Made by a program: the position numbers and the translations under genes. Below the pieces are notes generated by a model that was given only the letters and a program-made list of their open reading frames with translations, was not told the DNA's origin and searched no databases. This document shows positions 1-6,512 of a stretch of DNA of 10,581 bases, one piece after another (the first letter of the stretch is position 1; each line of letters opens with the position of its first letter). The stretch covers positions 1-10,581 of the forward strand of contig JBDHZU010000064.1 of the NCBI GenBank assembly GCA_039812085.1, read 5' to 3'. The stretch is from JBDHZU01 sp039812085. Its GTDB lineage: Bacteria; Actinomycetota; Actinomycetes; S36-B12; UBA10799.

Positions 1-1
1 C

Positions 2-808
2 GTGGGAGGTGCGGAGAAGGTCTTAGAGATGAACCGCAACTTCCGCAACGAGGGCGCAGACTCGACTCATAATCCTGAGTTCACCAGCCTGGAGATGTAC
101 GACGCGTACGGCGATTACGACACCATGCGTGTGCTTACTCGTCAGCTCATCCTGGATGCGGCCGTGGCTGTACATGGGGAGCCGGTTGTGTGGCGGCCAA
201 AGCCGGGCGATGAGGACAACGAGGATGCTCACGAGGTCGTCGATATTTCTGGTGAGTGGCCGGTCATCACTGTGCACGATGCTGTGTCGGAGAAGGTCGG
301 CGAACACATCACGCCGGATACCGATTTGCAGACGCTGGCACGAATCTGCGAGCGACTCGATATTCCACGCGATCCTGCCTGGGATGCCCCGCACGTTGTC
401 TTGGAGATGTACGAACATCTGTGTGAGGCCACCACGACGCACCCGACCTTCTACACAGACTTCCCGGTCGAGGTGTCACCACTGACTCGTAAGAAGCCCT
501 CTGAACCGCGGTTGGCTGAGCGTTGGGACCTGGTGGGTTGGGGAGCAGAAATCGGAACGGCATACACCGAACTGATCGACCCGATCGACCAGCGTGATCG
601 GTTGACCGCGCAGTCGCTGCTGGCGGCGGCTGGCGATGTCGAAGCGATGGAGATCGACGAAGACTTCTTGCGGGCGTTGGAGTACGGGATGCCACCGACG
701 GGTGGGCAAGGAATGGGCGTCGATCGATTGATCATGTTGCTCACTGGTCGGAACATCCGCGACACGGTCCTGTTCCCGCTCACCCGCCCCGATCACTCCG
801 GGGAGTAA
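2..808 (+). CDS. lysS: Lysyl-tRNA synthetase, class II, C-terminal part (5' end outside window)
   Basis: This enzyme charges tRNA-Lys with lysine using ATP, in the cytosol. The visible 268 codons are about half of a typical bacterial class II LysRS (around 500 residues), and the gene enters the window already in frame, so the first GTG here is an internal valine. Class II motif 2 is clear near the start: FRNEG at visible residues 14-18, followed by the LysRS-type stretch THNPEFTSLEMYDAYGDYD. Motif 3 is near the end: GGQGMGVDRLIMLL, then IRDTVLFPLTRP. These combinations distinguish LysRS from AspRS and AsnRS. The stop is TAA at 806-808. The next gene is 198 nt downstream, with only weak inverted repeats between (for example TCGGG(G)T / ACCCGA at 857-874), so I call no firm terminator. 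A PoxA/EpmA-type paralogue is unlikely, because those lack the N-terminal half, but that half is out of view here. Confidence 0.96.
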   Translation: MGGAEKVLEMNRNFRNEGADSTHNPEFTSLEMYDAYGDYDTMRVLTRQLILDAAVAVHGEPVVWRPKPGDEDNEDAHEVVDISGEWPVITVHDAVSEKVGEHITPDTDLQTLARICERLDIPRDPAWDAPHVVLEMYEHLCEATTTHPTFYTDFPVEVSPLTRKKPSEPRLAERWDLVGWGAEIGTAYTELIDPIDQRDRLTAQSLLAAAGDVEAMEIDEDFLRALEYGMPPTGGQGMGVDRLIMLLTGRNIRDTVLFPLTRPDHSGE

Positions 809-981
809 TTGATCGACTCCGAGGCGTCGAAGATCCACTGTTGATCATGAGAAGTTTCGGGGTTGTTTACCCGACGCGCACACTCAAGACGTTGCGATGT
901 CACAACAACCGGGAAAGCTTGGTGTGCACGGGAACCACAGCCCGTTGCATCACGTCAACATCATGAACGCCCGACCATCGA

Positions 982-1004
982 CGACTCGAAAGGAATGTGA
1001 GTCG
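982..1004 (+). promoter_or_regulatory. Stem-loop presenting the Shine-Dalgarno site of the 1007 gene
   Basis: CGACTC (982-987) and GAGTCG (999-1004) form a perfect 6-bp inverted repeat around an 11-nt loop that contains AAAGGA (989-994). The SD core lies 12 nt from the ATG at 1007, which is long. Folding of the hairpin would display the SD in the loop and sit directly against the start codon. Any effect on translation is inference. Confidence 0.35.
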
Positions 1005-1006
1005 CC

Positions 1007-1480
1007 ATGAGTGATCGTCTGTTCGCGGGTACCACCGTCCGCCAGAAGAATCTCAGCACCAGTTCGACAGCCGCTATCGCCGAGCCGGCTCGCGCAACCC
1101 TGTTCGCATTGAATGAAGAGGCCGACAATCGTCCCGCCGACTCCGGTGTTTTGCCGACGGTCGAATCGCTGGCCGCTGAGGGTCCGGTCTTAGCGGAGTT
1201 CTTGCCCGCGGTTGTGGTGTCTCAGACGCGCAGTGGTCTGGCCGGAGTGAAGGCTCGCGCGAGTCGGATCTCGCGTCGTTCCGGGCAAGTGGTGACTGGT
1301 GTGATCGGTGGATCTGCTCGTATGGCCGGTCCACAACGTCTGGCGGTTCGCGCACAAGCGCTAGCGGAGTTGTCTGGGACTGTTACTCAGATCGCTATCG
1401 AGACCACTCATATGAGTGCCCGTGCGTTTCGAGTCGGTCCTCATCGTGCCGTGGCCTCGGCTAAACGCGACCGCGACTGA
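1007..1480 (+). CDS. Hypothetical protein, 157 aa, not recognised
   Basis: I do not recognise this protein. The ATG at 1007 is preceded by AAAGGA at 989-994 in a small hairpin loop. The N-terminal third is rich in Ser, Thr and Ala and looks flexible. The middle (about residues 45-75) is acidic to neutral and Ala/Leu/Val-rich. The C-terminal half is strongly basic (KARASRISRRSG around residues 82-93, and a tail ending AKRDRD) with a helical stretch in between. No signal peptide, membrane segment, catalytic motif or cysteine is visible. It lies between lysS and another unrecognised gene, all on the same strand. The basic tail would fit a nucleic-acid-binding or membrane-associated protein, but that is a guess. 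Reading frame length, start signal and tight packing with its neighbour support a real gene. Confidence 0.7.
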   Translation: MSDRLFAGTTVRQKNLSTSSTAAIAEPARATLFALNEEADNRPADSGVLPTVESLAAEGPVLAEFLPAVVVSQTRSGLAGVKARASRISRRSGQVVTGVIGGSARMAGPQRLAVRAQALAELSGTVTQIAIETTHMSARAFRVGPHRAVASAKRDRD

Positions 1481-1523
1481 ATCCAAGTTGGATGACGCCT
1501 GTCGTCGGGTGGACACCGTGGCT

Positions 1524-1529
1524 TAGGGT
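1524..1529 (+). promoter_or_regulatory. Possible -10 element TAGGGT for a leaderless GTG start
   Basis: TAGGGT fits the actinobacterial TANNNT pattern and ends 6 nt before the GTG at 1536, which would place the transcription start on the start codon itself. The same bases (AGGG, 1525-1528) also make a modest Shine-Dalgarno at 7-nt spacing, so the two readings cannot be separated by eye. No convincing -35 is seen. Confidence 0.25.
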
Positions 1530-1535
1530 CGTCAA

Positions 1536-2060
1536 GTGACTGTTTCTTCGTTTGCACTGGTAACCCAACCGTCTGATGAGTCTTTGGACACTCAGACCGT
1601 TCGCGACCTAGGCGAAGAGTTCGCACAGTTGATCGATTCGGACAATTCCGCACCGTTTATGACGGGCCTACGAGTTGTCTTAGAAGCGCCGATTCATTCC
1701 ACGCAGGTGCTCAACACTGCGGTTGCGTTGTCCAACGTGGTCGCGTTGTTGGTACTGAGCCTGTCGCAGGATGAACAACAGGCCAGTGAATTGGTCGACA
1801 CCACCATCGTCCGGTCAGCGCATGCTGCTTTTACCGATCTCGTTCCTAGTCTGGATGACCCAGCGGTCGTCGCGGCACAGGCGCTGATTTGCCGGGTCTA
1901 CAAGACGGTGTCGGCAGAAGAACTCCCAGACAAAGTGGACGGTCGAACGTTGGCTGCGATCGCTGCATTCGGGGATGCCTCCACCTTGATCGCCGACGAT
2001 GTGGGCTTGCCGCGCACGGTCTTGGCCGCCGCGATTGGCCAAGCTGCTCGCGTGATGTGA
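1536..2060 (+). CDS. Hypothetical helical protein, 174 aa, not recognised
   Basis: I do not recognise this protein. It starts at GTG 1536, 55 nt after the previous gene, with AGGG at 1525-1528 as a possible ribosome site. The sequence is acidic and appears almost wholly alpha-helical. One moderately hydrophobic stretch (about residues 61-76, AVALSNVVALLVLSLS) is followed by DEQQ, which reads more like a buried helix than a membrane span. There is no signal peptide and only one cysteine (in ALICRVYK). No nucleotide-binding or metal motif is apparent. It precedes ftsE by 205 nt on the same strand. In some actinobacteria small uncharacterised genes sit between prfB and ftsE, and this could be such a gene. 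The link to cell division is positional only. Confidence 0.7.
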   Translation: MTVSSFALVTQPSDESLDTQTVRDLGEEFAQLIDSDNSAPFMTGLRVVLEAPIHSTQVLNTAVALSNVVALLVLSLSQDEQQASELVDTTIVRSAHAAFTDLVPSLDDPAVVAAQALICRVYKTVSAEELPDKVDGRTLAAIAAFGDASTLIADDVGLPRTVLAAAIGQAARVM

Positions 2061-2265
2061 GCCAGTGACGGTATAGGCACGGCAAAGTCCGTCTCATACC
2101 GATGACGCGTGGCGCGCCGGAGGCTTAGCTGCACGATCAGAGCGGGCTCAGTGCATAGGCTGGGCAACGCCCACGGCCGAGTGTGAACTTTCGAGTTTTC
2201 CTCGCTTCCCCCCGTCGGGCGCTTCGAGTACACACCGATCGCTGAGTCGACCGACGGGGCGGAAC
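2061..2265 (+). promoter_or_regulatory. Intergenic region upstream of ftsE; possible -10 TAGGCT
   Basis: This 205-nt gap holds no ORF I would support. TAGGCT at 2156-2161 resembles an actinobacterial -10 element and would give an ftsE leader of roughly 100 nt, but no good -35 lies 16-19 nt upstream. GGGG at 2256-2259 is 6 nt from the ftsE ATG and can serve as its ribosome site. Confidence 0.25.
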
Positions 2266-3018
2266 ATGGCCAGAAAAAAGAAGACCGATCAGTCCATTGA
2301 TGCCGGTCCACCACCGGCAATCGAGCTGGATGGTGTCACCAAGCGGTACTCCCGTGGTACATCGCTTGCCTTGGAAGACGTCTCACTATCAATCGCGCCA
2401 GGGGAGTTCGCGTTCCTGGTGGGGCCGTCGGGTTCCGGTAAGTCCACCTGTATTCGACTGTTGCTGCGAGAAGAGAAGGCGACTGGCGGCAAAGTCTTCG
2501 TCGATGGAGTGGACGTGGCCAAGTTGCGTCGGTGGCGAGTACCCAAGTTCCGTCGCCGGATGGGTGCGGTATTCCAAGACTTCCGACTCCTGCCGGATAA
2601 GTCGGTGAAGGCCAATGTTCGATTCGCTTTGGATGTGACGGGGGTTCCTCGTTCCCAAGCCAAGTCCGCCGTCAAAGAAGCACTTGAACTCGTGGGCTTG
2701 TCAGAGATGGCCAAGCGCCGACCGAGCGAATTGTCCGGTGGCGAGCAGCAGCGCGTTGCCATCGCCCGAGCCATTGTCAGCAAGCCGGAGATGTTGCTGG
2801 CTGACGAACCGACCGGCAACCTTGATCCGGCAACTTCACTGGAAATCATGCGGCTGTTGGAACGGATCAACGCCAACGGGACCACGGTGCTGATGGCTAC
2901 CCACGATGCTGCCGTGGTGGACGAGATGCGAAAGCGAGTCATCGAACTGTCGGACGGAAAAATCGTTCGCGATGAGGTCGGCGGCGTTTACGTGGGTGCG
3001 ACGGGTGGTGCCCAATGA
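2266..3018 (+). CDS. ftsE: Cell division ATP-binding protein FtsE
   Basis: FtsE is the cytoplasmic ATPase of the FtsEX complex. ATP hydrolysis is transmitted through FtsX to periplasmic or cell-wall hydrolases (RipC-type in mycobacteria) at the division site. All ABC ATPase motifs are present: Walker A GPSGSGKST at residues 53-61, Q-loop Q104 within VFQDFRLLP, signature LSGGEQQR at 156-163, Walker B MLLADEP at 176-182, and H-loop H213 in ATHD. VFQDFRLL together with the adjacent ftsX is diagnostic of FtsE rather than a LolD/MacB-type ATPase. The 250-residue length exceeds the usual 220-230 because of a basic and proline-containing N-terminal extension of about 18 residues (MARKKKTDQS...). No better in-frame start is seen downstream, and GGGG at 2256-2259 supports ATG 2266. 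The stop overlaps the ftsX start (ATGA), implying translational coupling. Confidence 0.96.
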   Translation: MARKKKTDQSIDAGPPPAIELDGVTKRYSRGTSLALEDVSLSIAPGEFAFLVGPSGSGKSTCIRLLLREEKATGGKVFVDGVDVAKLRRWRVPKFRRRMGAVFQDFRLLPDKSVKANVRFALDVTGVPRSQAKSAVKEALELVGLSEMAKRRPSELSGGEQQRVAIARAIVSKPEMLLADEPTGNLDPATSLEIMRLLERINANGTTVLMATHDAAVVDEMRKRVIELSDGKIVRDEVGGVYVGATGGAQ

Positions 3019-3917
3019 GACGACTAACGAACGTTTTCCGGGAGGCTGCTCACGGGTTGCGGCGGAACTTCACGATGACCATCGCCGTGATCTTGACGGT
3101 GGCTGTCTCGTTGACCCTGCTGGGTACAGGTGTGCTCGTCGGCAAGCAAGTTCAGGCGATGAAGGGCTACTGGTACGACAAGATTGAAGTCACCGTCGTG
3201 CTGTGTGGCACCGGTTCGGATCCAAAGACCTGCCCGAGTGGTCCTGCCACGGTCGCGCAACGCACTGCGGTGCAGACCGCGTTGCAAGGGTTGAAACCCA
3301 CGGTAGAGACGGTCTACTACGAGTCCAAGCAAGAAGCGTTCGAGCACTTCCAGCAGGACTTCAAGGGGTCACCCATCACGCAGAACGTGACCGTTGATGC
3401 GATGCCGGAATCCTTCCGCGTGAAGCTGGTTAATCCGGAGGACTACCAGATCGTCGCCAACAAGGTGTCGGGCATGCCGGGTGTGGAACAAGTTGAAGAT
3501 CAGCGCAATTTGCTGGGCAAGTTCTTCAGCCTGCTCGACGGTTTGCGCAATATCGCGCTGGGTGTCGCCATTGCCATGTTGGTGGTCACGGTGCTGCTGG
3601 TGCTGAACACAATGCGCGTCTCTGCCTACGCACGTCGTCGGGAGACCGCGATCATGAAGCTGGTAGGCGCCAGCAACATGTATATCCGGGCGCCGTTCGT
3701 GTTGGAGGCAGCGATCTCTGCCGCGATCGGTGGTCTCATCGCGGTGGGCGCGATGGCGGCTGTGAAGGTGGGATTGCTGGATCGAGTGATTTCTCGATTC
3801 GGGGCAACCGTCACTTGGGACGAGGTCGTCACCGCGATGATTGGTGTGTTCATCGTCGGTGTTCTGTTGGCGTGCATCTCTGCCTGGTTCGCTGTTCGCC
3901 GCTTCCTCAAGGTCTAG
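3015..3917 (+). CDS. ftsX: Cell division membrane protein FtsX
   Basis: FtsX is the membrane subunit of FtsEX. It couples cytosolic ATP hydrolysis to extracytoplasmic cell-wall hydrolases during division. The 300-residue protein shows the standard layout: a short basic cytosolic N-terminus (MRRLTNVFREAAHGLRRN), TM1 at about 20-43, an extracellular domain at about 44-178, then TM2 (about 180-198), a cytosolic loop with RRRETAIMKLVGAS, TM3 (about 231-251) and TM4 (about 272-293), ending RRFLKV. KGYWYDKIEVTV just after TM1 is typical of actinobacterial FtsX. Two cysteines, C64 and C73, lie close together at the start of the extracellular domain and could form a disulfide. The start codon lies inside the ftsE stop region (4-nt overlap), so the two subunits are probably made in fixed ratio from one transcript. 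Confidence 0.96.
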   Translation: MRRLTNVFREAAHGLRRNFTMTIAVILTVAVSLTLLGTGVLVGKQVQAMKGYWYDKIEVTVVLCGTGSDPKTCPSGPATVAQRTAVQTALQGLKPTVETVYYESKQEAFEHFQQDFKGSPITQNVTVDAMPESFRVKLVNPEDYQIVANKVSGMPGVEQVEDQRNLLGKFFSLLDGLRNIALGVAIAMLVVTVLLVLNTMRVSAYARRRETAIMKLVGASNMYIRAPFVLEAAISAAIGGLIAVGAMAAVKVGLLDRVISRFGATVTWDEVVTAMIGVFIVGVLLACISAWFAVRRFLKV

Positions 3918-3999
3918 TCGGCCTGCACCTGGACGGTGTCCGGTGTGGTTGGGTATTGCCTTGTCGTTTGGTGCATGAGTTCAGCGGGGAGGTGCGGTC

Positions 4000-4476
4000 A
4001 TGGCGAAGGAACAAGGCACGAAGCAGATCGCGACCAACCGCAAGGCGCGCCACGATTACGAGATCGTCACCGTGTACGAGGCAGGCCTGGTGCTGCAAGG
4101 AACCGAGGTCAAGTCGTTACGGGCAGGGCAAGCTTCATTAGTCGATGGGTATGCCGAGGTTCGGTCCGGCGAGGTGTGGCTGCGCGGGGTACATATTCCC
4201 GAATACACCCAGGGAACGTGGACGAATCATGAGCCGCGGCGTCCCCGCAAGCTGTTGCTTCACGCAGATGAGATTCGTCGGATTCAGAACAAGACTCGCG
4301 AGGGTGGCTTCACGCTGATCCCGTTGTCGCTGTATTTCAAGGATGGTCGAGCCAAGGTTGAGTTGGCGGTGGCCCGCGGTCGTAAGGCACACGACAAGCG
4401 GCATGCGATTGCTGAACGTGAGTCCAAGCGTGAGGCAGACAAGCTGACAGGACGTCACTTCAAGGGAATGGAGTGA
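4000..4476 (+). CDS. smpB: SsrA-binding protein SmpB
   Basis: SmpB binds the tRNA-like part of tmRNA and brings it to stalled ribosomes for trans-translation. The 158-residue length is normal. The OB-fold core is recognisable from IATNRKARHDYEI (11-23), GLVLQGTEVKSLRAGQASL (29-47), DGYAEV and VWLRGVHIPEY. The later part has RKLLLH, and the C-terminal tail from about residue 125 is rich in Lys, Arg and Glu and ends GRHFKGME, as expected for the tail that enters the mRNA channel. GGGGAGG at 3986-3992, 7 nt before ATG 4000, is one of the strongest ribosome sites in the window. The gene follows ftsX by 82 nt, the common ftsE-ftsX-smpB order in Actinomycetota. No tmRNA gene is found in this window. 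Confidence 0.97.
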   Translation: MAKEQGTKQIATNRKARHDYEIVTVYEAGLVLQGTEVKSLRAGQASLVDGYAEVRSGEVWLRGVHIPEYTQGTWTNHEPRRPRKLLLHADEIRRIQNKTREGGFTLIPLSLYFKDGRAKVELAVARGRKAHDKRHAIAERESKREADKLTGRHFKGME

Positions 4477-5345
4477 CCCGGCTCGCGTTGATTGACCAGC
4501 TCGGGTTGCCGGGCGTGATCGACGTTCATTCCCACTTCATGCCGGAGCCGGTGATGGCTGCGGTGTGGCGGTACTTCGATGATGCTGGTCGAAATTACGG
4601 CGTTGAGTGGCCGATCGAATATCGGGCAGAACCACAGGAGCGTCTATCGACGATTCGTGAGCTGGGCGTGATTCAGTTTTCGTCGATGATCTATGCGCAT
4701 CGTCCGAACATGGCAGCCGGACTCAACAGGTGGGCGGAGTCGTTCGCTGCGCAAAACAGTGACTGCATTCAAACGGCCACGTTCTTTCCAGAAGACGCAG
4801 TGTTGGATGAAGTTGAACGCACGATTGCTGCTGGTGCTCGGCTGTTCAAAGTCCATCTGCAGGTGGGTGCCTTCGATCCGCGAGATGAACGGTTACAGCC
4901 GGTGTGGCAGGTCCTGCAAGAGCACGGGTTGCCGGTCGTTGTTCATTGTGGATCGGGACCAATTCCTGGTGAGTTCACTGGTCCGGGGCCGATCAGTGAA
5001 GTGCTGGAACGGTTTGCCGACTTGGCGCTCATCGTGGCGCATATGGGTGCGCCGGAGTACGCGGAGTTTCTGGAGTTGGCTCGGCGGTATCCGAACGTTC
5101 GGCTGGATACAACGATGGCTTTCACCGACTTCATGAATCGGCTAGCGGTGTTCCCTGACGATCTGCGTGAGCAGGTGTATCAAGCCGGACTGCGTGGCGA
5201 TGTCTTGTGGGGATCGGATTTTCCCAATATCCCGTACTCGTATGCCGAGGCCGTTGATGCGCTTGTTCGGCTCGATCTTGGCGACGACTGGTTGCGCGCG
5301 GTGCTGCATGACAACGCGGCGCAACTCTTTGGTTCGGCTCGCTAA
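4473..5345 (+). CDS. Amidohydrolase-2 family metal-dependent hydrolase
   Basis: This is a probable cytosolic metal-dependent hydrolase or decarboxylase with a TIM-barrel fold (amidohydrolase 2 group, related to ACMSD and gamma-resorcylate decarboxylase). The likely metal and catalytic residues are visible: H19 and H21 in DVHSH, H158 in VVVHCGSG, H190 in IVAHMG, and D249 in LWGSDFPN. Length (290 residues) is normal for the family and there is no signal peptide. The GTG start at 4473 overlaps the smpB stop (GTGA), so it is probably translated by re-initiation after smpB. No separate SD is obvious, and the smpB tail sequence AAGGGAATG just upstream could help. The substrate cannot be read from the sequence. 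No pathway genes adjoin it, and functional linkage to trans-translation is unlikely. A terminator-like stem-loop follows directly. Confidence 0.88.
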   Translation: MTRLALIDQLGLPGVIDVHSHFMPEPVMAAVWRYFDDAGRNYGVEWPIEYRAEPQERLSTIRELGVIQFSSMIYAHRPNMAAGLNRWAESFAAQNSDCIQTATFFPEDAVLDEVERTIAAGARLFKVHLQVGAFDPRDERLQPVWQVLQEHGLPVVVHCGSGPIPGEFTGPGPISEVLERFADLALIVAHMGAPEYAEFLELARRYPNVRLDTTMAFTDFMNRLAVFPDDLREQVYQAGLRGDVLWGSDFPNIPYSYAEAVDALVRLDLGDDWLRAVLHDNAAQLFGSAR

Positions 5346-5346
5346 A

Positions 5347-5388
5347 CGTGAAACTCCCCGTACTCATGACGAGCCGGGGAGTTTCACG
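5347..5388. terminator. Bidirectional stem-loop between convergent genes
   Basis: CGTGAAACTCCCCG (5347-5360) and CGGGGAGTTTCACG (5375-5388) pair perfectly over 14 bp. The 14-nt loop can form a further CTC/GAG mini-stem. It lies 1 nt after the amidohydrolase stop and 26 nt beyond the stop of the converging gene. A short T run (TTTAGC) follows the stem only when read on the minus strand, so termination may be better for minus-strand transcripts. Confidence 0.8.
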
Positions 5389-5414
5389 GGCAGGACGGCC
5401 CGTCGGGTGACGTA

Positions 5415-5924
5415 TTAGCTGTGCAGTTGGCGAAGGGTTTCGTCGAGGTCGCGGCGGCGAGATCCGACGATAAGAGCTGATTCGGCGATCAGTGAGTTCT
5501 GGCCGGGTGCATCGCCCTGGGTGCGCATCCGAACGTCGGCATCGAGTGCTTGACGAAGGTTGTCTACGGCGTAGGCCAGTTGACGTGGCTGATTGGCGCG
5601 CTTGGTAGTCGGCGCGGTGCTGGACAGTTCGAACAGTTGCTGCGACAAGGTGGCCATGCGCGGCACACCGTCAGTCCAGGTGCGAACTAGTTCCGGTGTT
5701 CCTTGGGTCCGGTCGGCGACCGACAGGGCGAGGGAGTCGGCGAACCAGCGGGCATCAGCAGCGCGAACGTCGAATGCGTTGTCCCACTTGTTGCGGCGAT
5801 GGCTCGCAACGGCAACAGAGATCAGCATGATGAACAGCACGACAACGGCTGCTCCAGCGGCGATCCATGCCCACAGCGGCATGCCCATGTACAGAGTCGA
5901 AAATGATGCGGCGGTAAGTGCCAT
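5415..5924 (-). CDS. Small membrane-anchored hypothetical protein
   Basis: I do not recognise this protein. An in-frame ATG at 5942 lacks a ribosome site. The ATG at 5924 has AAGGA (5935-5939) 10 nt upstream, so I prefer it, giving 169 residues. It has a hydrophobic N-terminal region with one confident membrane helix (about residues 18-41, LWAWIAAGAAVVVLFIML then VAVA), followed by SHRRNKWD, which marks the cytosolic side. The remaining roughly 125 residues are a soluble, charged, helical domain (DVRAADARWFADSLALSVADR..., ending DLDETLRQLHS) without cysteines or recognisable motifs. The topology suggests a single-pass protein with a cytosolic C-terminal domain. It follows another small membrane protein gene on the same strand, about 110 nt away. 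A perfect GTGGGC/GCCCAC inverted repeat (5964-5998) lies between them. Confidence 0.75.
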   Translation of the reverse strand: MALTAASFSTLYMGMPLWAWIAAGAAVVVLFIMLISVAVASHRRNKWDNAFDVRAADARWFADSLALSVADRTQGTPELVRTWTDGVPRMATLSQQLFELSSTAPTTKRANQPRQLAYAVDNLRQALDADVRMRTQGDAPGQNSLIAESALIVGSRRRDLDETLRQLHS

Positions 5925-5963
5925 GACGATCAAGTCCTTCATGAATTGCGTAGTTCTGAGTTT

Positions 5964-5998
5964 GTGGGCCTTCTACGGCTCATGTAGGTGATGCCCAC
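5964..5998 (-). other. Imperfect stem-loop between two minus-strand membrane protein genes
   Basis: GTGGGC (5964-5969) and GCCCAC (5993-5998) are perfect inverted arms. Inside them CTAC (5973-5976) and GTAG (5984-5987) also pair. It lies 37 nt after the stop of the upstream minus-strand gene and could be an attenuator or weak terminator. There is no T tract. Confidence 0.3.
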
Positions 5999-6034
5999 CG
6001 TCAGCCGGTTTCACACCTGACTAATAAGTCTTGA

Positions 6035-6424
6035 TCACCACGAAAAAATATCGGAGAGCGATAAGAACTCGAGAGTCCTCGGCAACACCCCAGCACCCCG
6101 ACGAAGTGTCTGTTTGATGGGAGTCCCAGTCTTACGCCGATGGATGTAAGCAATGAGTGTTGCTACCCCTATGAGCGCAAGCGTTATGCCTGCCATGACA
6201 GCCGCAAACTTGAGGTTCTCAGCGTTGAACTCGGTTGCTAAGAAGACGATCCAGAGCACGGTAAAGAAGAGCGGAATCCATGCGAGAGTTATCAGAGTCC
6301 CCACCAGAAACCCAGTGATTGTCCATCGTCTGCGGGGCGGTTCCGTCGAAGACAGATCGGGTGTGGGACCGCTTACTGTGAGGGAAGAGGGGCTGGATTG
6401 GCCTTCTATCGGTGAAGTATTAAT
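6035..6424 (-). CDS. Small two-pass membrane protein, probable ATT start
   Basis: I do not recognise this protein. The frame is open from a TGA at 6433-6431 down to the stop at 6035. A perfect Shine-Dalgarno, GGAGGTGA (6438-6431 on the minus strand), lies 6 nt before an ATT at 6424, and no ATG, GTG or TTG in any frame lies at a usable distance. Starting there gives 129 residues: a Ser/Pro-rich N-terminus (NTSPIEGQSSPSS...), a basic PPRRRW, two membrane helices (about residues 37-60 and 72-92), then a basic tail (HRRKTGTPIKQTLRRG). The RRRW directly before the first helix fits the positive-inside rule and argues for the longer form. The conventional alternative is GTG at 6304, giving 89 residues, but that has no SD and starts inside the first helix. 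AUU starts are known (infC). A sequence error for ATG is also possible. Confidence 0.62.
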   Translation of the reverse strand: MNTSPIEGQSSPSSLTVSGPTPDLSSTEPPRRRWTITGFLVGTLITLAWIPLFFTVLWIVFLATEFNAENLKFAAVMAGITLALIGVATLIAYIHRRKTGTPIKQTLRRGAGVLPRTLEFLSLSDIFSW

Positions 6425-6430
6425 AAGTCC

Positions 6431-6438
6431 TCACCTCC
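6431..6438 (-). promoter_or_regulatory. Strong Shine-Dalgarno deciding a non-standard start
   Basis: On the minus strand GGAGGTGA is an 8-nt perfect complement to the 3' end of 16S rRNA. The only in-frame initiator-like codon in range is ATT at 6424-6422 (6-nt spacing). The in-frame stop TGA overlaps the SD itself, so translation from this site cannot begin farther upstream. Confidence 0.6.
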
Positions 6439-6512
6439 GATCAATTCTGGAAAGTCCAGTTCTACCCATGCTGTAGTCCGCTGCAAACACAGTTGCAGAT
6501 AGCGGAACCTTG

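Noticed and set aside
1481..1493. ATCCAA-G-TTGGAT palindrome between the two unknown genes
   Set aside because: It could be an operator, but it is a single copy with no linked regulator or promoter element at a sensible distance.
2302..2318. GCCGGT/ACCGGC inverted repeat near the ftsE start
   Set aside because: It lies within the coding sequence for an Ala-Gly-Pro-Pro-Pro-Ala stretch and is explained by codon content.
4477..6034. A tmRNA (ssrA) gene expected near smpB
   Set aside because: The region after smpB is occupied by the hydrolase and minus-strand genes. I see no tRNA-Ala-like ends or tag reading frame.
6021..6430. Repeated TAATAAGTC at 6022-6030 and 6421-6429
   Set aside because: Nine bases is too short. 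The copies sit in different contexts and nothing else around them matches.
6153..6476. A plus-strand open frame of 107 codons opposite the small membrane protein
   Set aside because: It is antisense to the frame that has the strong Shine-Dalgarno and membrane helices, and it has no ribosome site.
6477..6506. Hairpin CCGCTGCAA / TTGC-AGAT-AGCGG after the propeller gene as a terminator
   Set aside because: The stem is short with a 4-nt bulge and there is no T tract, so it is too weak to call.
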